Assembly (NCBI GenBank): GCA_949948985.1
Contig: CATLIG010000008.1
Location: 1-64,000, forward strand
Origin: an uncultured Clostridia bacterium
GTDB lineage: Bacteria > Bacillota > Clostridia > Lachnospirales > CAG-274
DNA length: 64,000 bases
Direction: 5' to 3'
Shown here piece by piece: positions 28,025-36,557 of the stretch; the stretch's first letter is position 1; the number at the start of each line of letters is the position of its first letter. Made by a program: the position numbers and the translations under genes. The notes beneath the pieces are model-generated. The model was given only the letters and a program-made list of their open reading frames with translations, ran no database searches and was not told the DNA's origin.

Positions 28025-28972
28025 ATGAAAAAAGATATCGCGGTTTTGGTGCCGTGCTATAATGAGGAAAAAACCATAGGAAAAGTAATAGAGGATTTTA
28101 AGAAAGTTCTTCCTGAAGCTACAATTTATGTATATGATAATAACTCGACAGATAAAACTTCAGAAATAGCGTCATCTTATGAAAATGTTGTTGTAAGAAA
28201 GGAATACAGACAAGGTAAGGGCAATGTTGTAAGAAGTATGTTTCGTCAGATTGACGCGGACTGCTATATTATGATAGACGGGGATGACACATATCCGGCG
28301 GAGTACGCTCCGGAGATGGTACGTCTTGTTCTTGAGGAAAATGTGGATATGGTAATAGGCGACAGACTTTCCTCAACGTATTTTACGGAAAACAAAAGAC
28401 CTTTTCATAATTTTGGAAACGTACTTGTAAGAGGTCTTATAAACAAGCTTTTCAAAAGCGATGTAAAAGATATTATGACAGGCTATAGGGCATTCAGCTA
28501 TGAATTTGTTAAAATGATGCCAATTACATCAAGCGGTTTTGAGATAGAAACAGAAATGACAATAAACGCTCTTGATAAAAAATTCAATTTAAGGGAAATA
28601 CCTGTTCAGTACAGAGATCGACCAGAGGGAAGCGTATCAAAGCTTAATACATTTTCAGACGGAATAAAAGTTATAAAAACCATATTCAGAATGCTGAGAG
28701 ATTATAAACCGTTTTTCTTTTTTGGTATAATAGGACTTATATTTGTTCTTTTGGCGGCGGGATTTTTTACGCCTGTGCTTTTGAATTTCTTTAAAACAGG
28801 TATGGTATTAAAATTCCCTACTATTATCGTAGCGGTAGGCTGTGCGTCTGTAGGTGTTATAAGCTGGGCGATTGGACTTATTCTGGAGGTTATAGGAAAA
28901 AAGAATAAGCAGGATTTTATTATCAGGCTTAATATACTTTCAAGCAGCCGAAATAAAAAAGATATTGATTAG
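28025..28972 (+). CDS. Family 2 glycosyltransferase, polyprenyl-phosphate sugar synthase type
   Basis: A 315-residue GT2 protein. The nucleotide-sugar site starts VLVPCYNEEKTIGKVIEDF, with DNNSTDKTSEIA following and the metal-binding DGDDTYP near residues 80-86. The acceptor region has MTGYRAFSYEF. Two hydrophobic segments near the C terminus (about 230-250 and 265-290) anchor it in the membrane. This matches dolichyl-phosphate-mannose-synthase-like enzymes that load a sugar onto a polyprenyl phosphate. The preceding membrane protein is its likely partner. The ATG is 13 bases beyond GGAGG, a somewhat long spacing. Together the pair interrupts the fumarase genes. Confidence 0.88.
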   Translation: MKKDIAVLVPCYNEEKTIGKVIEDFKKVLPEATIYVYDNNSTDKTSEIASSYENVVVRKEYRQGKGNVVRSMFRQIDADCYIMIDGDDTYPAEYAPEMVRLVLEENVDMVIGDRLSSTYFTENKRPFHNFGNVLVRGLINKLFKSDVKDIMTGYRAFSYEFVKMMPITSSGFEIETEMTINALDKKFNLREIPVQYRDRPEGSVSKLNTFSDGIKVIKTIFRMLRDYKPFFFFGIIGLIFVLLAAGFFTPVLLNFFKTGMVLKFPTIIVAVGCASVGVISWAIGLILEVIGKKNKQDFIIRLNILSSSRNKKDID

Positions 28973-28995
28973 AAAAATTAAGGAAGTGGCGGAAA

Positions 28996-29547
28996 ATGAC
29001 TGTAAAGCTTGTTGCACCAATTACAAGAGATACCGTAAAAGAGCTTAAAGCCGGAGATATAGTTGAAATAAGCGGAATAATTTATACGGCGAGAGATGCG
29101 GCGCATAAAAGAATGCTTGAGGAATATGAAAGGAGTGGAAAGCTTCCGTTTGACATAAAAAATCAGACCATTTATTTTGCGGGGCCTTCTCCGGCGAAAC
29201 CAGGAGAGCCTATAGGCTCTGTAGGGCCTACGACCAGCTGTCGTATGGACGCTTATTCTCCGAAAACAATAGAACTTGGTCTTACGGTGATGATTGGAAA
29301 AGGAGAAAGAAGCAAAGATGTTATAGACGCTATGAAAAAATATAAGGCGGTATATATAGGAGCGATAGGAGGAGCGGGCGCTTTATTGTCAAATCACATA
29401 AAAAAAAGCGAGGTAATAGCGTATGATGATTTGGGAGCGGAGGCAATACACAGGCTTGAGGTTTTTGAGTTTCCGGGAATTGTGGTTATAGACAGTGACG
29501 GAAATAATCTTTATGAAACTGAATTTTTAAAATATAAAGAAATATGA
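28996..29547 (+). CDS. Class I fumarate hydratase, beta subunit
   Basis: A 183-residue beta subunit of the class I fumarase/tartrate dehydratase family. Signatures are AGDIVEISGIIYTARDAAHKR near 20-40, FAGPSPAKPGEPIGSVGPTT near 62-81, MIGKGER and IGAIGGAGALL. Its partner alpha subunit is at 24669, separated by the membrane protein and the GT2 gene, which are on the same strand. The ATG follows GGAAGTGGCGG. glmU starts 11 bases after its stop. Confidence 0.92.
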   Translation: MTVKLVAPITRDTVKELKAGDIVEISGIIYTARDAAHKRMLEEYERSGKLPFDIKNQTIYFAGPSPAKPGEPIGSVGPTTSCRMDAYSPKTIELGLTVMIGKGERSKDVIDAMKKYKAVYIGAIGGAGALLSNHIKKSEVIAYDDLGAEAIHRLEVFEFPGIVVIDSDGNNLYETEFLKYKEI

Positions 29548-29558
29548 GGTGTGTTTTT

Positions 29559-30920
29559 ATGAGTAAAACAAAGGTTGTTGTTCTTGCGGCCGGACAAGGA
29601 ACAAGAATGAAATCGAAAGTTCCGAAAGTTTTGCATAAGGTTCTTGATAAAAAAATGATTGATTATGTAATTGAGGCGGCGAAAGAGGCGGGAGCTGATG
29701 AGATATGTGCTGTCGTTGGTCATCAGAGCGCTATGGTAAAAGCTATGATAGGAGATAGTGTTTCTGAATTTGCTGTTCAGAAAGAACAGCTTGGAACAGG
29801 TCATGCGGTTATGCAGGCGGAGAGTTTTATGGGGACAGACGGAGATGTACTGGTACTTTGCGGAGATACTCCGTTAATTACGGGAAAAACCATAAAAGAG
29901 CTTTTTGACAGTCACAGAAAAGACGGCAATTCAGCGACAGTTGTATCTGTAATGCTTGACGACCCTTCGGGATATGGAAGAATTGTGAGAAATAATAATT
30001 CATTTGATAAAATAGTAGAGCAAAAAGACGCTTCCGATGAAGAAAAGGAAATTAAGGAGATAAATACGGGAGTTTATGTTTTTAAAGCGTCAGACCTTGC
30101 GGAGAGTCTTAAAGAGTTAAAAAATGATAACGCTCAGAATGAGTATTATCTTACGGACTGTCTTGAGATAATGAAAAATAAAGGTCTTAACGTAGGCGTT
30201 ATGATAGCTGATGATGAGAATGAATTTCTTGGAATAAACTCAAAACTCCAGCTTGCTCAGGCTACAAAAATTATGAAAAAGAGAATTAACGAGTATCATA
30301 TGGTAAACGGAGTGACTATTGAAGACCCTGACAATACTTATATAGGAAAAGACGTTGTTATAAAACCTGATACAGTAATACTTCCGGGTACAGTTATCGA
30401 GGGTAAGACAGAAATAGGTACGGACTGTATAATTGGACCTAATTCAAGAATTACAAACTCAATAATAAAAGATTGTGTTACCGTACAAGCATCGGTTTTA
30501 TTAAGCGCCGAGGTGGATAATTATACTACTATAGGGCCTTTCGCTTATTTAAGGCCAAATTCTAAAATAGGAGAGCATGTAAAAATAGGTGATTTTGTTG
30601 AGATTAAAAACTCTACTATTGATGACGGCACAAAAGTTTCACATCTTACTTATGTAGGTGATTCCGATGTAGGAAAGAATGTAAACTTTGGATGCGGAAC
30701 TGTAACCGTAAACTATGACGGAAAAAATAAATTCAGAACTACAATAGGAGATAATGCTTTTATAGGATGCAATACAAATCTTATAGCTCCTGTTACGGTA
30801 AAAGAAAACGCTTTTACCGCGGCCGGTTCTACAATAACCTTTGATGTACCGGAGGGTTCGCTTTCTATTGCCAGGGCGAAACAGGTCAATAAGCCGGACT
30901 GGAGAAGAGTTAATGAATAG
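29559..30920 (+). CDS. glmU: Bifunctional UDP-N-acetylglucosamine pyrophosphorylase / glucosamine-1-phosphate N-acetyltransferase GlmU
   Basis: A 453-residue GlmU making UDP-GlcNAc for peptidoglycan. The uridylyltransferase domain begins VVVLAAGQGTRMKSKVPK, with LGTGHAV and LCGDTPLI. The C-terminal left-handed beta helix has hexapeptide repeats from about 250 and the acetyltransferase region AYLRPNSKIGEHVKIGDF. The ATG at 29559 sits 7 bases after GAGGTG; an ATG at 29544 overlaps the fumarase stop and is less likely. It pairs with prs downstream, as in Bacillus gcaD-prs. Confidence 0.98.
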   Translation: MSKTKVVVLAAGQGTRMKSKVPKVLHKVLDKKMIDYVIEAAKEAGADEICAVVGHQSAMVKAMIGDSVSEFAVQKEQLGTGHAVMQAESFMGTDGDVLVLCGDTPLITGKTIKELFDSHRKDGNSATVVSVMLDDPSGYGRIVRNNNSFDKIVEQKDASDEEKEIKEINTGVYVFKASDLAESLKELKNDNAQNEYYLTDCLEIMKNKGLNVGVMIADDENEFLGINSKLQLAQATKIMKKRINEYHMVNGVTIEDPDNTYIGKDVVIKPDTVILPGTVIEGKTEIGTDCIIGPNSRITNSIIKDCVTVQASVLLSAEVDNYTTIGPFAYLRPNSKIGEHVKIGDFVEIKNSTIDDGTKVSHLTYVGDSDVGKNVNFGCGTVTVNYDGKNKFRTTIGDNAFIGCNTNLIAPVTVKENAFTAAGSTITFDVPEGSLSIARAKQVNKPDWRRVNE

Positions 30921-31001
30921 TATCTGTTTTTATTGTTTATTGCTATACGATAAATTTTATACGCTGCTGATAACGCCCGATAATTATTCCGGAGGATTTT
31001 T

Positions 31002-31961
31002 ATGATTAATTCATATAATGGAAACATTAAAATATTAAGCTGTAACGGAAACAAAATGCTTGCCGAGAAAATAGCGAAAGAGCTTGGACTTCATTTATGT
31101 GAGTCGGAGGTCACTAAATTCAGTGACGGTGAAATAAGCATAAAAATAAACGACCCTGTAAGAGAGGCGGACGTTTATATTATTCAGCCTACGTCCTCTC
31201 CTGTAAATGATAATCTTATGGAACTTTTGATTATGATTGACGCTGTAAAAAGGGCGTCGGCTGGAAGAATAAACGCTGTTATACCATATTATGGATATGC
31301 CAGACAAGATAGAAAAACAAGAGCCAGAGATCCGATAAGCGCTAAGCTTGTGGCTGATATTATAACAAAAGCGGGAGCAGACAGAGTTTTATCAATGGAT
31401 TTGCACTGTGCTCAGATACAAGGATTTTTTGATATACCTGTAGACCATTTGGTAGGTATGCATATACTTTCAGATTATTATCAGAGAAAATTTGTAAATT
31501 TTGATAATGTTGTAGCTGTATCTCCCGATTTAGGTAGTGTGACAAGGGTAAGACAATTTGCGGAAAAACTTGAGATACCTATAGCGATTATAGATAAAAG
31601 GCGGCCAAAGGCAAATGTTTCTGAGGTTATGAACATAATCGGCAATATTGATGGAAAAAATGTAATACTGGTTGATGATATGATTGATACTGCCGGTACA
31701 ATAACAAATGCGGCGAACGCTCTTAAAGAAAGAGGAGCCGTAGAGGTTTACGCGTGCTGTACTCATCCTGTGTTATCAGGAAACGCGATAGAGGTAATTG
31801 AGAATTCACAGATAAAAGAACTGCTTGTTCTTGATACGGTGGAACTGCCAGAGGAAAAGAGAATTTCTAAAATAAATCAGGTAAGTGCCGCAAAGCTTTT
31901 TGCCGACGCTATTTACAGAATTCACGAGGGACTTCCTGTATCAATAATTTTTGACAATTAA
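31002..31961 (+). CDS. prs: Ribose-phosphate pyrophosphokinase
   Basis: A 319-residue PRPP synthase supplying purine, pyrimidine, His and Trp pathways. It has [56 protein letters not shown] near 135 and the PRPP loop [10 protein letters not shown] near 226-235. Length is normal for class I enzymes. The ATG follows CCGGAGG. It closes the glmU-prs pair, and a family B repeat with a terminator-like hairpin follows. Confidence 0.98.
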   Translation: MINSYNGNIKILSCNGNKMLAEKIAKELGLHLCESEVTKFSDGEISIKINDPVREADVYIIQPTSSPVNDNLMELLIMIDAVKRASAGRINAVIPYYGYARQDRKTRARDPISAKLVADIITKAGADRVLSMDLHCAQIQGFFDIPVDHLVGMHILSDYYQRKFVNFDNVVAVSPDLGSVTRVRQFAEKLEIPIAIIDKRRPKANVSEVMNIIGNIDGKNVILVDDMIDTAGTITNAANALKERGAVEVYACCTHPVLSGNAIEVIENSQIKELLVLDTVELPEEKRISKINQVSAAKLFADAIYRIHEGLPVSIIFDN

Positions 31962-32006
31962 AAGAAATAAAGACTGCGGGACGTGTCCCTCCAACATTCT
32001 GTTTTT

Positions 32007-32255
32007 AAAACCGTGGGACGCTGTCCCACACCCTGTAAGGGAGAATCTCCCTTGACCCTAAACGCAAAGTATACGCTTTGCTATTGAGAAATTGAAATAT
32101 CGGAAAAGTTGATTTTTGGGGTATTTTTAGTTTTTTAAAATTAAAAATACAATTAAATTTAATTTTTATCATTTTTTTAATATTTTCAATTTTAAAGTTT
32201 TTTACCCCGCTTTTTTACAAAAAAGCGGGCGGGTGTGGGAAGAACCAACGGTTTT
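32007..32255. repeat. Family B repeat (249 bp) downstream of prs
   Basis: The left end AAAACCGTGGGACGCTGTCC is followed by CACACCCTGTAAGGGAG and CCCTAAACGCAAAGTATACG. The right end contains the perfect hairpin CCCGC-TTTTTTACAAAAAA-GCGGG, then GGGTGTGGGAAGAACC and AACGGTTTT. Its ends are inverted relative to each other. It fills the 332-base gap between prs and the convergent unknown gene and likely terminates prs. Confidence 0.8.
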
Positions 32256-32293
32256 ATCCTTAATCTAGTGAGGATTTGAGTTTTTTTAATAAA

Positions 32294-33430
32294 TCATGTG
32301 TGAAATCCGTTTACAGAGGAGTTTATTTCTGAGTTGAGCCTGTCGCCTATTTCGCTCCATATCTTGTTAAAATCAGCGGCGGGATTTTGTGGTTTGATTT
32401 CAATATTGATATTTGGTGAAACGGTGACGCTGTCGGAGGATTTTCCGCTTAAGTGAAAGGATAAATCATCTTTCATTTTTTTAAAACCAAAATTTTTAAT
32501 GTCCTCGTCAGGAAAAATACCGTTGTTTATTTTGTGAATATTTTTTTCAAGATTGTTAAAACCTGATTTTTTAGGGATAAATTCGTTGAATATTTTTCCG
32601 TTGCTGTAATTATGTACGCCGGCTGTTTTAATAAAAGCTTTTTTTGTGTCTTTTATGCCGCTGCTGTAAAAGTTTTCTTTAAAGTTTTGATAATTACCTG
32701 TTTTTAATAAAGTGTTGGTCTGAGTATTTTTATCTTTAGCTTTTTCATATAATTTGGTATTGTTTAATTTTTCATAAACTGTATGAATGAGAGCAGTTTT
32801 GTAAATTATATTGTCTGTATTGTTTTTTTCAGGTAAAATTAATTTATCTTGTAAAATTTTTTCTTTAAAAAGTCCCTTTTGTAAATTTTTATTTGTGCTG
32901 AAAATTTTTGATGTGTTGTTTATATAGCTGTCATTAAAATAAGTTTTAAAAAATGAACTTTTGTCAGAATGTTCTTTGTTGTAATCTGTTCTAAAAAGAG
33001 GATAGTTTGATAAAACAGAGCTTTTTTTTAAATTGTCATAATTTATTTTTCCTTGATTTTGATTGATTTTTTTCTGAGGAAAACTTTTGTGTTTTGAAAA
33101 GTTGTTATCTTTTGTGTAATTGCCGGAAAATTTTTCGCTGGTTATTTTTTTATTAAAAATATTTTTTAATATCGGATTTTCTTTTTTGCTAAAAAAGTTT
33201 TTTTCATCTATATTGTTTTTAAAATTTTTTATTGTATTGTTTGATGTAATATTTTTTTCTTTTTCATCTGAAATATTCTTATAAAATTTTTTTATGTTTG
33301 AATTTTTAAAATTTTTTGGATTTATAAGCATATTTACGTTGGTAATTAAGTTGTTTGTTATGTTGTCATAATTTTTTATTTTGTTCATCATATCGCTGAA
33401 TTTTAATTTATTCTTTTTGTTTGTTATCAT
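32294..33430 (-). CDS. Unknown Asn/Lys/Phe-rich protein
   Basis: A 378-residue protein I do not recognise. Residues 1 to about 310 are low-complexity, rich in Asn, Lys, Phe and Ser, with no membrane segment or signal peptide. The last 50 residues look more ordered: SDSVTVSPNINIEIKPQNP then ADFNKIWSEIGDRLNSEI. That suggests one small conserved C-terminal module behind a disordered region. The ATG at 33430 follows GGGGAG; the frame extends three codons more. The composition may simply reflect strong AT bias on a weakly constrained protein. It is isolated between repeat blocks. No function is proposed. Confidence 0.65.
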   Translation of the reverse strand: MITNKKNKLKFSDMMNKIKNYDNITNNLITNVNMLINPKNFKNSNIKKFYKNISDEKEKNITSNNTIKNFKNNIDEKNFFSKKENPILKNIFNKKITSEKFSGNYTKDNNFSKHKSFPQKKINQNQGKINYDNLKKSSVLSNYPLFRTDYNKEHSDKSSFFKTYFNDSYINNTSKIFSTNKNLQKGLFKEKILQDKLILPEKNNTDNIIYKTALIHTVYEKLNNTKLYEKAKDKNTQTNTLLKTGNYQNFKENFYSSGIKDTKKAFIKTAGVHNYSNGKIFNEFIPKKSGFNNLEKNIHKINNGIFPDEDIKNFGFKKMKDDLSFHLSGKSSDSVTVSPNINIEIKPQNPAADFNKIWSEIGDRLNSEINSSVNGFHT

Positions 33431-33682
33431 ACTCCCCAAATCCTTTCATAAGGTTAAAAATTGTTTTGATGCGGTAAAAATTTTTGTTATAATCTTTAAA
33501 CAAATCTATTATAACACATAATAGTAAAAAAAGCAATATATTTGTTTCAAAAATGAAACTAAATTTCCTGACAGGTTCGTGGCTGTAATTAATGTTTTAT
33601 TGTAATAGTCTTCTTTCGAAACTTCAAACTTATTCAATGTATCTTAAAGCTTTCGGCATTTAAAAAACAAAATGCCTTTGAG

Positions 33683-33846
33683 TATAGTCAATCAACTTGA
33701 AAATGAGAAAAAGGAGGCGAGCAAAAAATTATTTTTGCAAGGCGGCGGAGGGAGAGCATAGCCGAATGCCTATGCCGACCGACGACAACACGGCAAAAAG
33801 GATTTTTTGCCGCCGAACTTACTTATTTTTAAGTTGATTGACTATA
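33683..33846. repeat. Family A repeat, copy d (164 bp), nested in family E
   Basis: Ends TATAGTCAATCAACTTG and AAGTTGATTGACTATA, with the core GGCGGAGGGAGAGCATAGCC and CTATGCCGACCGACG. It is exactly 164 bp, like copies b and g, and is flanked by the two halves of a family E element. Confidence 0.92.
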
Positions 33847-33907
33847 AAATATTTTTTTGTTGAATTGATGTAATTTCGTAGTTTCGAAAGAAGACCAATA
33901 GTTTGTC

Positions 33908-34008
33908 TATAGCAATTCGCAAAATTTTTAGTGCAAACCAATAAAAAAATTCTTTAATATATCAAGTTTTTGATATTTGATTGTTTATTTTTTTATTGGT
34001 TCGCTATA
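33908..34008. repeat. Family D repeat overlapping the yyaC 3' end
   Basis: Ends TATAGCAATTCGC and GGTTCGCTATA, with TTTTTAGTGCAAACCAATAA inside. The right end encodes the last residues and stop codon of yyaC. Confidence 0.8.
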
Positions 34009-34563
34009 ATTAATATTTTCGCGTATACATTTCCATAGACCGTCTGTTACAATATCCGCTATGTCCATAACGATTGAAAGACGAGTGCTTTGAAGCAGGG
34101 AGATTTCTAAAAAACCGTTTAAATTTACTATACCTGTTATAAAAATGTCACCAACTTCTCCTAAATCTTTTTTTACTCCTGCGCCGGGTTTTATAGAGCC
34201 TTTTCCGACTGTTATATATCCGATATGTTCCATTTTTCCAAGAGAAGCGTCTATAGCAATAATAAGAGGATTTTTATAAAGTTTATAAATATCGCTGATA
34301 GTTTGTTCAAGATTAACGGCGTGTACGGGATTTTTTAAAGTTCCGTATATCTCAACATTCCGTATTTTTGGAAGACGGCTTAATTTGTATCCTATAAGAG
34401 GGCCTAAACTGTCTCCGGTAGCTTTATCCGTACCTATGCATAATATTATAATTTTTCTTTTTTCTTTTTTTTGAGCTGTAAATTCTGTCAGAATGTTTTT
34501 CAGAGCATATTTAAAATCAAATAATGCTGTTTTTGCTTGAGAATCAACATAAAGACTTGCCAA
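33985..34563 (-). CDS. yyaC: Spore-specific protein YyaC (Gpr-related protease family)
   Basis: A 192-residue YyaC, a relative of the germination protease found in endospore formers. Motifs are IILCIGTDKATGDSLGPLIG near 39-58, NPVHAVNLEQT, IAIDASLGK and GDIFITGIVN. Length is normal. The TTG start at 34563 lies 9 bases after GGAG. The last residues (YSEPIKK) and TAA stop come from the end of the family D repeat. It supports a sporulating host, together with gpr at 56017. Confidence 0.92.
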   Translation of the reverse strand: MASLYVDSQAKTALFDFKYALKNILTEFTAQKKEKRKIIILCIGTDKATGDSLGPLIGYKLSRLPKIRNVEIYGTLKNPVHAVNLEQTISDIYKLYKNPLIIAIDASLGKMEHIGYITVGKGSIKPGAGVKKDLGEVGDIFITGIVNLNGFLEISLLQSTRLSIVMDIADIVTDGLWKCIRENINYSEPIKK

Positions 34564-34960
34564 AATACCGCACTCCTTTTGAGTTTAGTCAAACAGCTTT
34601 ACAGCAATTCTGTAATTGCCGTAAAAATGGATAAAAAACAAGCCGATTGACTGTAAAATTTTATAGGTTTAATTTTCCCTAAAAAACAAATTTATATACT
34701 GTAGTATTATTGTTTTGTTCTAAAAAATTTCCGTAAAATTTAAGGAATTATGAGATTTTAAAAATTATTGTGAAATATAGCTGTCAACAAATGTAAAATT
34801 AGACTGACATTTTATTTAATAGTGAATATAATGAATTTTTATAAGCCAAAATGTTATTTAAAAATTTAAATTTATCGACTTATAATGCCAAAAATTAATA
34901 GGTGTGTTATGTTACTATTGTTGTGCCAAAAAAATATTATATTCAACGGGGGTGTAAAAT
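34564..34960. other. Divergent intergenic region between yyaC and the MPN/LysM gene
   Basis: 397 AT-rich bases with no gene. A short inverted motif TTACAGCAATTCTGTAATTG lies at about 34601, similar to GAATTGCTGTAA ends seen elsewhere in the window. Promoters for both flanking genes must lie here; a TATAAT at about 34880 could serve the rightward gene but its -35 is poor. Confidence 0.4.
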
Positions 34961-36328
34961 ATGCAGGAAGAAAAAAGACATAAACTGCCAACAAATATAA
35001 AGCAGGTAGGAAGCATATCCCATGGTTTAAAAATATATGTTGAGGACTATGTATATACATATATACAGCAGTATGCGTCTTTTGCTGAATGTGATGAGAA
35101 AATAGGTATACTGACAGGAAAGAAGGAAGTTTTTGAAGGCGAGGATATACTTTTTATAAACGGTATGATACAAGGAAAGTACAGCAAGACTGAAGCCGGA
35201 ATGGAAATTCTGACAGAAAAAAGCAATAATTACATAAAAGAAGAAATGGGTAAATATTTTTTGGGAGATGAAATACTTGGCTGGGTTTATATACAGCCGG
35301 GATACGGGGAATTTTTAAACAGTACCCTTATAAATTATCATGAAAATAATTTTAAAAAATATTACAGCGTATTGTTTATATATGACCCTATAGAAAAGGT
35401 AAACGGATTTTTTTGTAAAAACGAGGTTTTGGGAGGTCTTGAGGAGGTAAAGGGTTATTTTATTTACTATGACAGAAATGAGGGAATGCACGAGTATATG
35501 CTTCAGAATAAATTTGTCAAGCAAAAAGAAACGGTCGATTACTTATTTGACGATGATTTTGAAATAAATGACTCAGAGGACAAGGAAATTATTCCTGAAA
35601 CAATAAAAGATGTTACAGTTGAAAAAATAAGAAACAGTTTTTCAAAAGATTATACAGAAAAGCCTCGTGTTGAAAAGCCTCGTACAGAAAAATCCCGTAC
35701 TGTAAGACGTAAAGGAAAAATTATAACGGAACAGAAAAAACTTGTCAATTTTCTGGGTTCGTTAAGTGCGGTTTTGTTCTGTGCCTGTATTGTAATGGGA
35801 GCAAGTATAATAAAGAATGACGACCGTATAAATAATGTTGAAAAACAAGTGGCAGCAATGGATAATTCATATACATATCTTATAAAAACTATAAAGGAGG
35901 GAAATGTGCAAAGTGTTTTTGCTGCGAAAAATGAACAATTAACAAAAGAGCCGGTTTCCGCGGCGCAGACGACGGTAAAGCCTGCCGAGCAAAAAATTAC
36001 CACGGAAAAACCAATTGAAAGCACTACAGAGAAACCTACGGAAAAACCAACAGAAAAACCAACAGAAAAACTAACGGAAAAACCAACAGAAAAACCAACA
36101 GAAAAACCAACTGAGGGAACTACGGCTAAGGCTTCGGAAGCTGTGAAGAAAGAAACAGCGGCGGAAAACAAAAGACCAGCTCAATATACTGTAAAGGAGG
36201 GGGACAGCCTTTTAGGAATAAGTATAAGATTTTATGGGACAAATAAAAAAACACAGGATATTATGTCTGCTAACAAAATAGATGATCCAAATAAAATTTA
36301 TTATGGAATGGTATTAAAGCTTCCATAA
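34961..36328 (+). CDS. MPN-like (JAMM-dead) domain, membrane anchor, TEKP repeats and LysM protein
   Basis: A 455-residue protein. Residues 20-175 look like an MPN (JAB/Mov34) domain: EKIGILTGKKEV (46-57), EILGWVYIQPGYGEFLN (104-120) and VLFIYDPIEKVNGFF (137-151). The JAMM ligands H-x-H-x7-S-x2-D fall at Y110, Q112, N120 and L123, so all are replaced, while E46 is kept; it should not bind zinc. Next come a linker of Lys/Arg-Pro units (231-246), a membrane helix (263-283), a TEKP-type repeat (about 349-388) and a LysM domain at 408-455 that would bind peptidoglycan outside. The MPN part would be cytoplasmic. Partners are unknown; a sporulation role is only a guess from yyaC nearby. Confidence 0.75.
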   Translation: MQEEKRHKLPTNIKQVGSISHGLKIYVEDYVYTYIQQYASFAECDEKIGILTGKKEVFEGEDILFINGMIQGKYSKTEAGMEILTEKSNNYIKEEMGKYFLGDEILGWVYIQPGYGEFLNSTLINYHENNFKKYYSVLFIYDPIEKVNGFFCKNEVLGGLEEVKGYFIYYDRNEGMHEYMLQNKFVKQKETVDYLFDDDFEINDSEDKEIIPETIKDVTVEKIRNSFSKDYTEKPRVEKPRTEKSRTVRRKGKIITEQKKLVNFLGSLSAVLFCACIVMGASIIKNDDRINNVEKQVAAMDNSYTYLIKTIKEGNVQSVFAAKNEQLTKEPVSAAQTTVKPAEQKITTEKPIESTTEKPTEKPTEKPTEKLTEKPTEKPTEKPTEGTTAKASEAVKKETAAENKRPAQYTVKEGDSLLGISIRFYGTNKKTQDIMSANKIDDPNKIYYGMVLKLP

Positions 36329-36346
36329 AATTCAATAAAACACAGT

Positions 36347-36499
36347 TATAGTCAATCAACTTGAAAAATGAACAAGTTCAGCGGCAGAAAATCATTTTTA
36401 CCGTGTTGTCGTCAGTTGACGTAGGGCTACGTCTATGCCCGCCTTGTAAAAATAATTTTTCGCTCGCCTTTTTGCTCCTTTTCAAATTGATTGACTATA
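36347..36499. repeat. Family A repeat, copy e (153 bp, inverse orientation)
   Basis: Ends TATAGTCAATCAACTTG and AAATTGATTGACTATA. The core runs opposite to copies b and d (GTTCAGCGGCAGAAAATC near the left end, GCTCGCCTTTTTGCTCC near the right). It lies between the MPN/LysM gene and the kinase gene. A 61-codon frame inside it is not called. Confidence 0.88.
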
Positions 36500-36557
36500 T
36501 AATGAGTTTTATTAAAAAATTTATAAAAAGTTTTATAGAATATTAGGGGGATATTTT

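Larger units (their letters stand above)
33431..34008. repeat. Composite repeat block: family E interrupted by family A, next to family D
   Basis: Family E spans 33606-33896, with TAGTCTTCTTTCGAAACT and AGTTTCGAAAGAAGACC as inverted ends. Family A copy d lies inside it at 33683-33846. Family D follows at 33908-34008, ending inside yyaC. A short AT-rich region upstream of the 378-residue gene (33431-33605) holds no other feature that I can name. Confidence 0.8.

Noticed and set aside
35650-36171. 173-codon minus-strand frame opposite the MPN/LysM gene
   Set aside because: It is the antisense of the TEKP repeat (giving GFSVGFSV) and has no independent support.
36361-36546. 61-codon plus-strand frame
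   Set aside because: It is contained almost entirely within family A copy e; the coding look comes from the repeat core.
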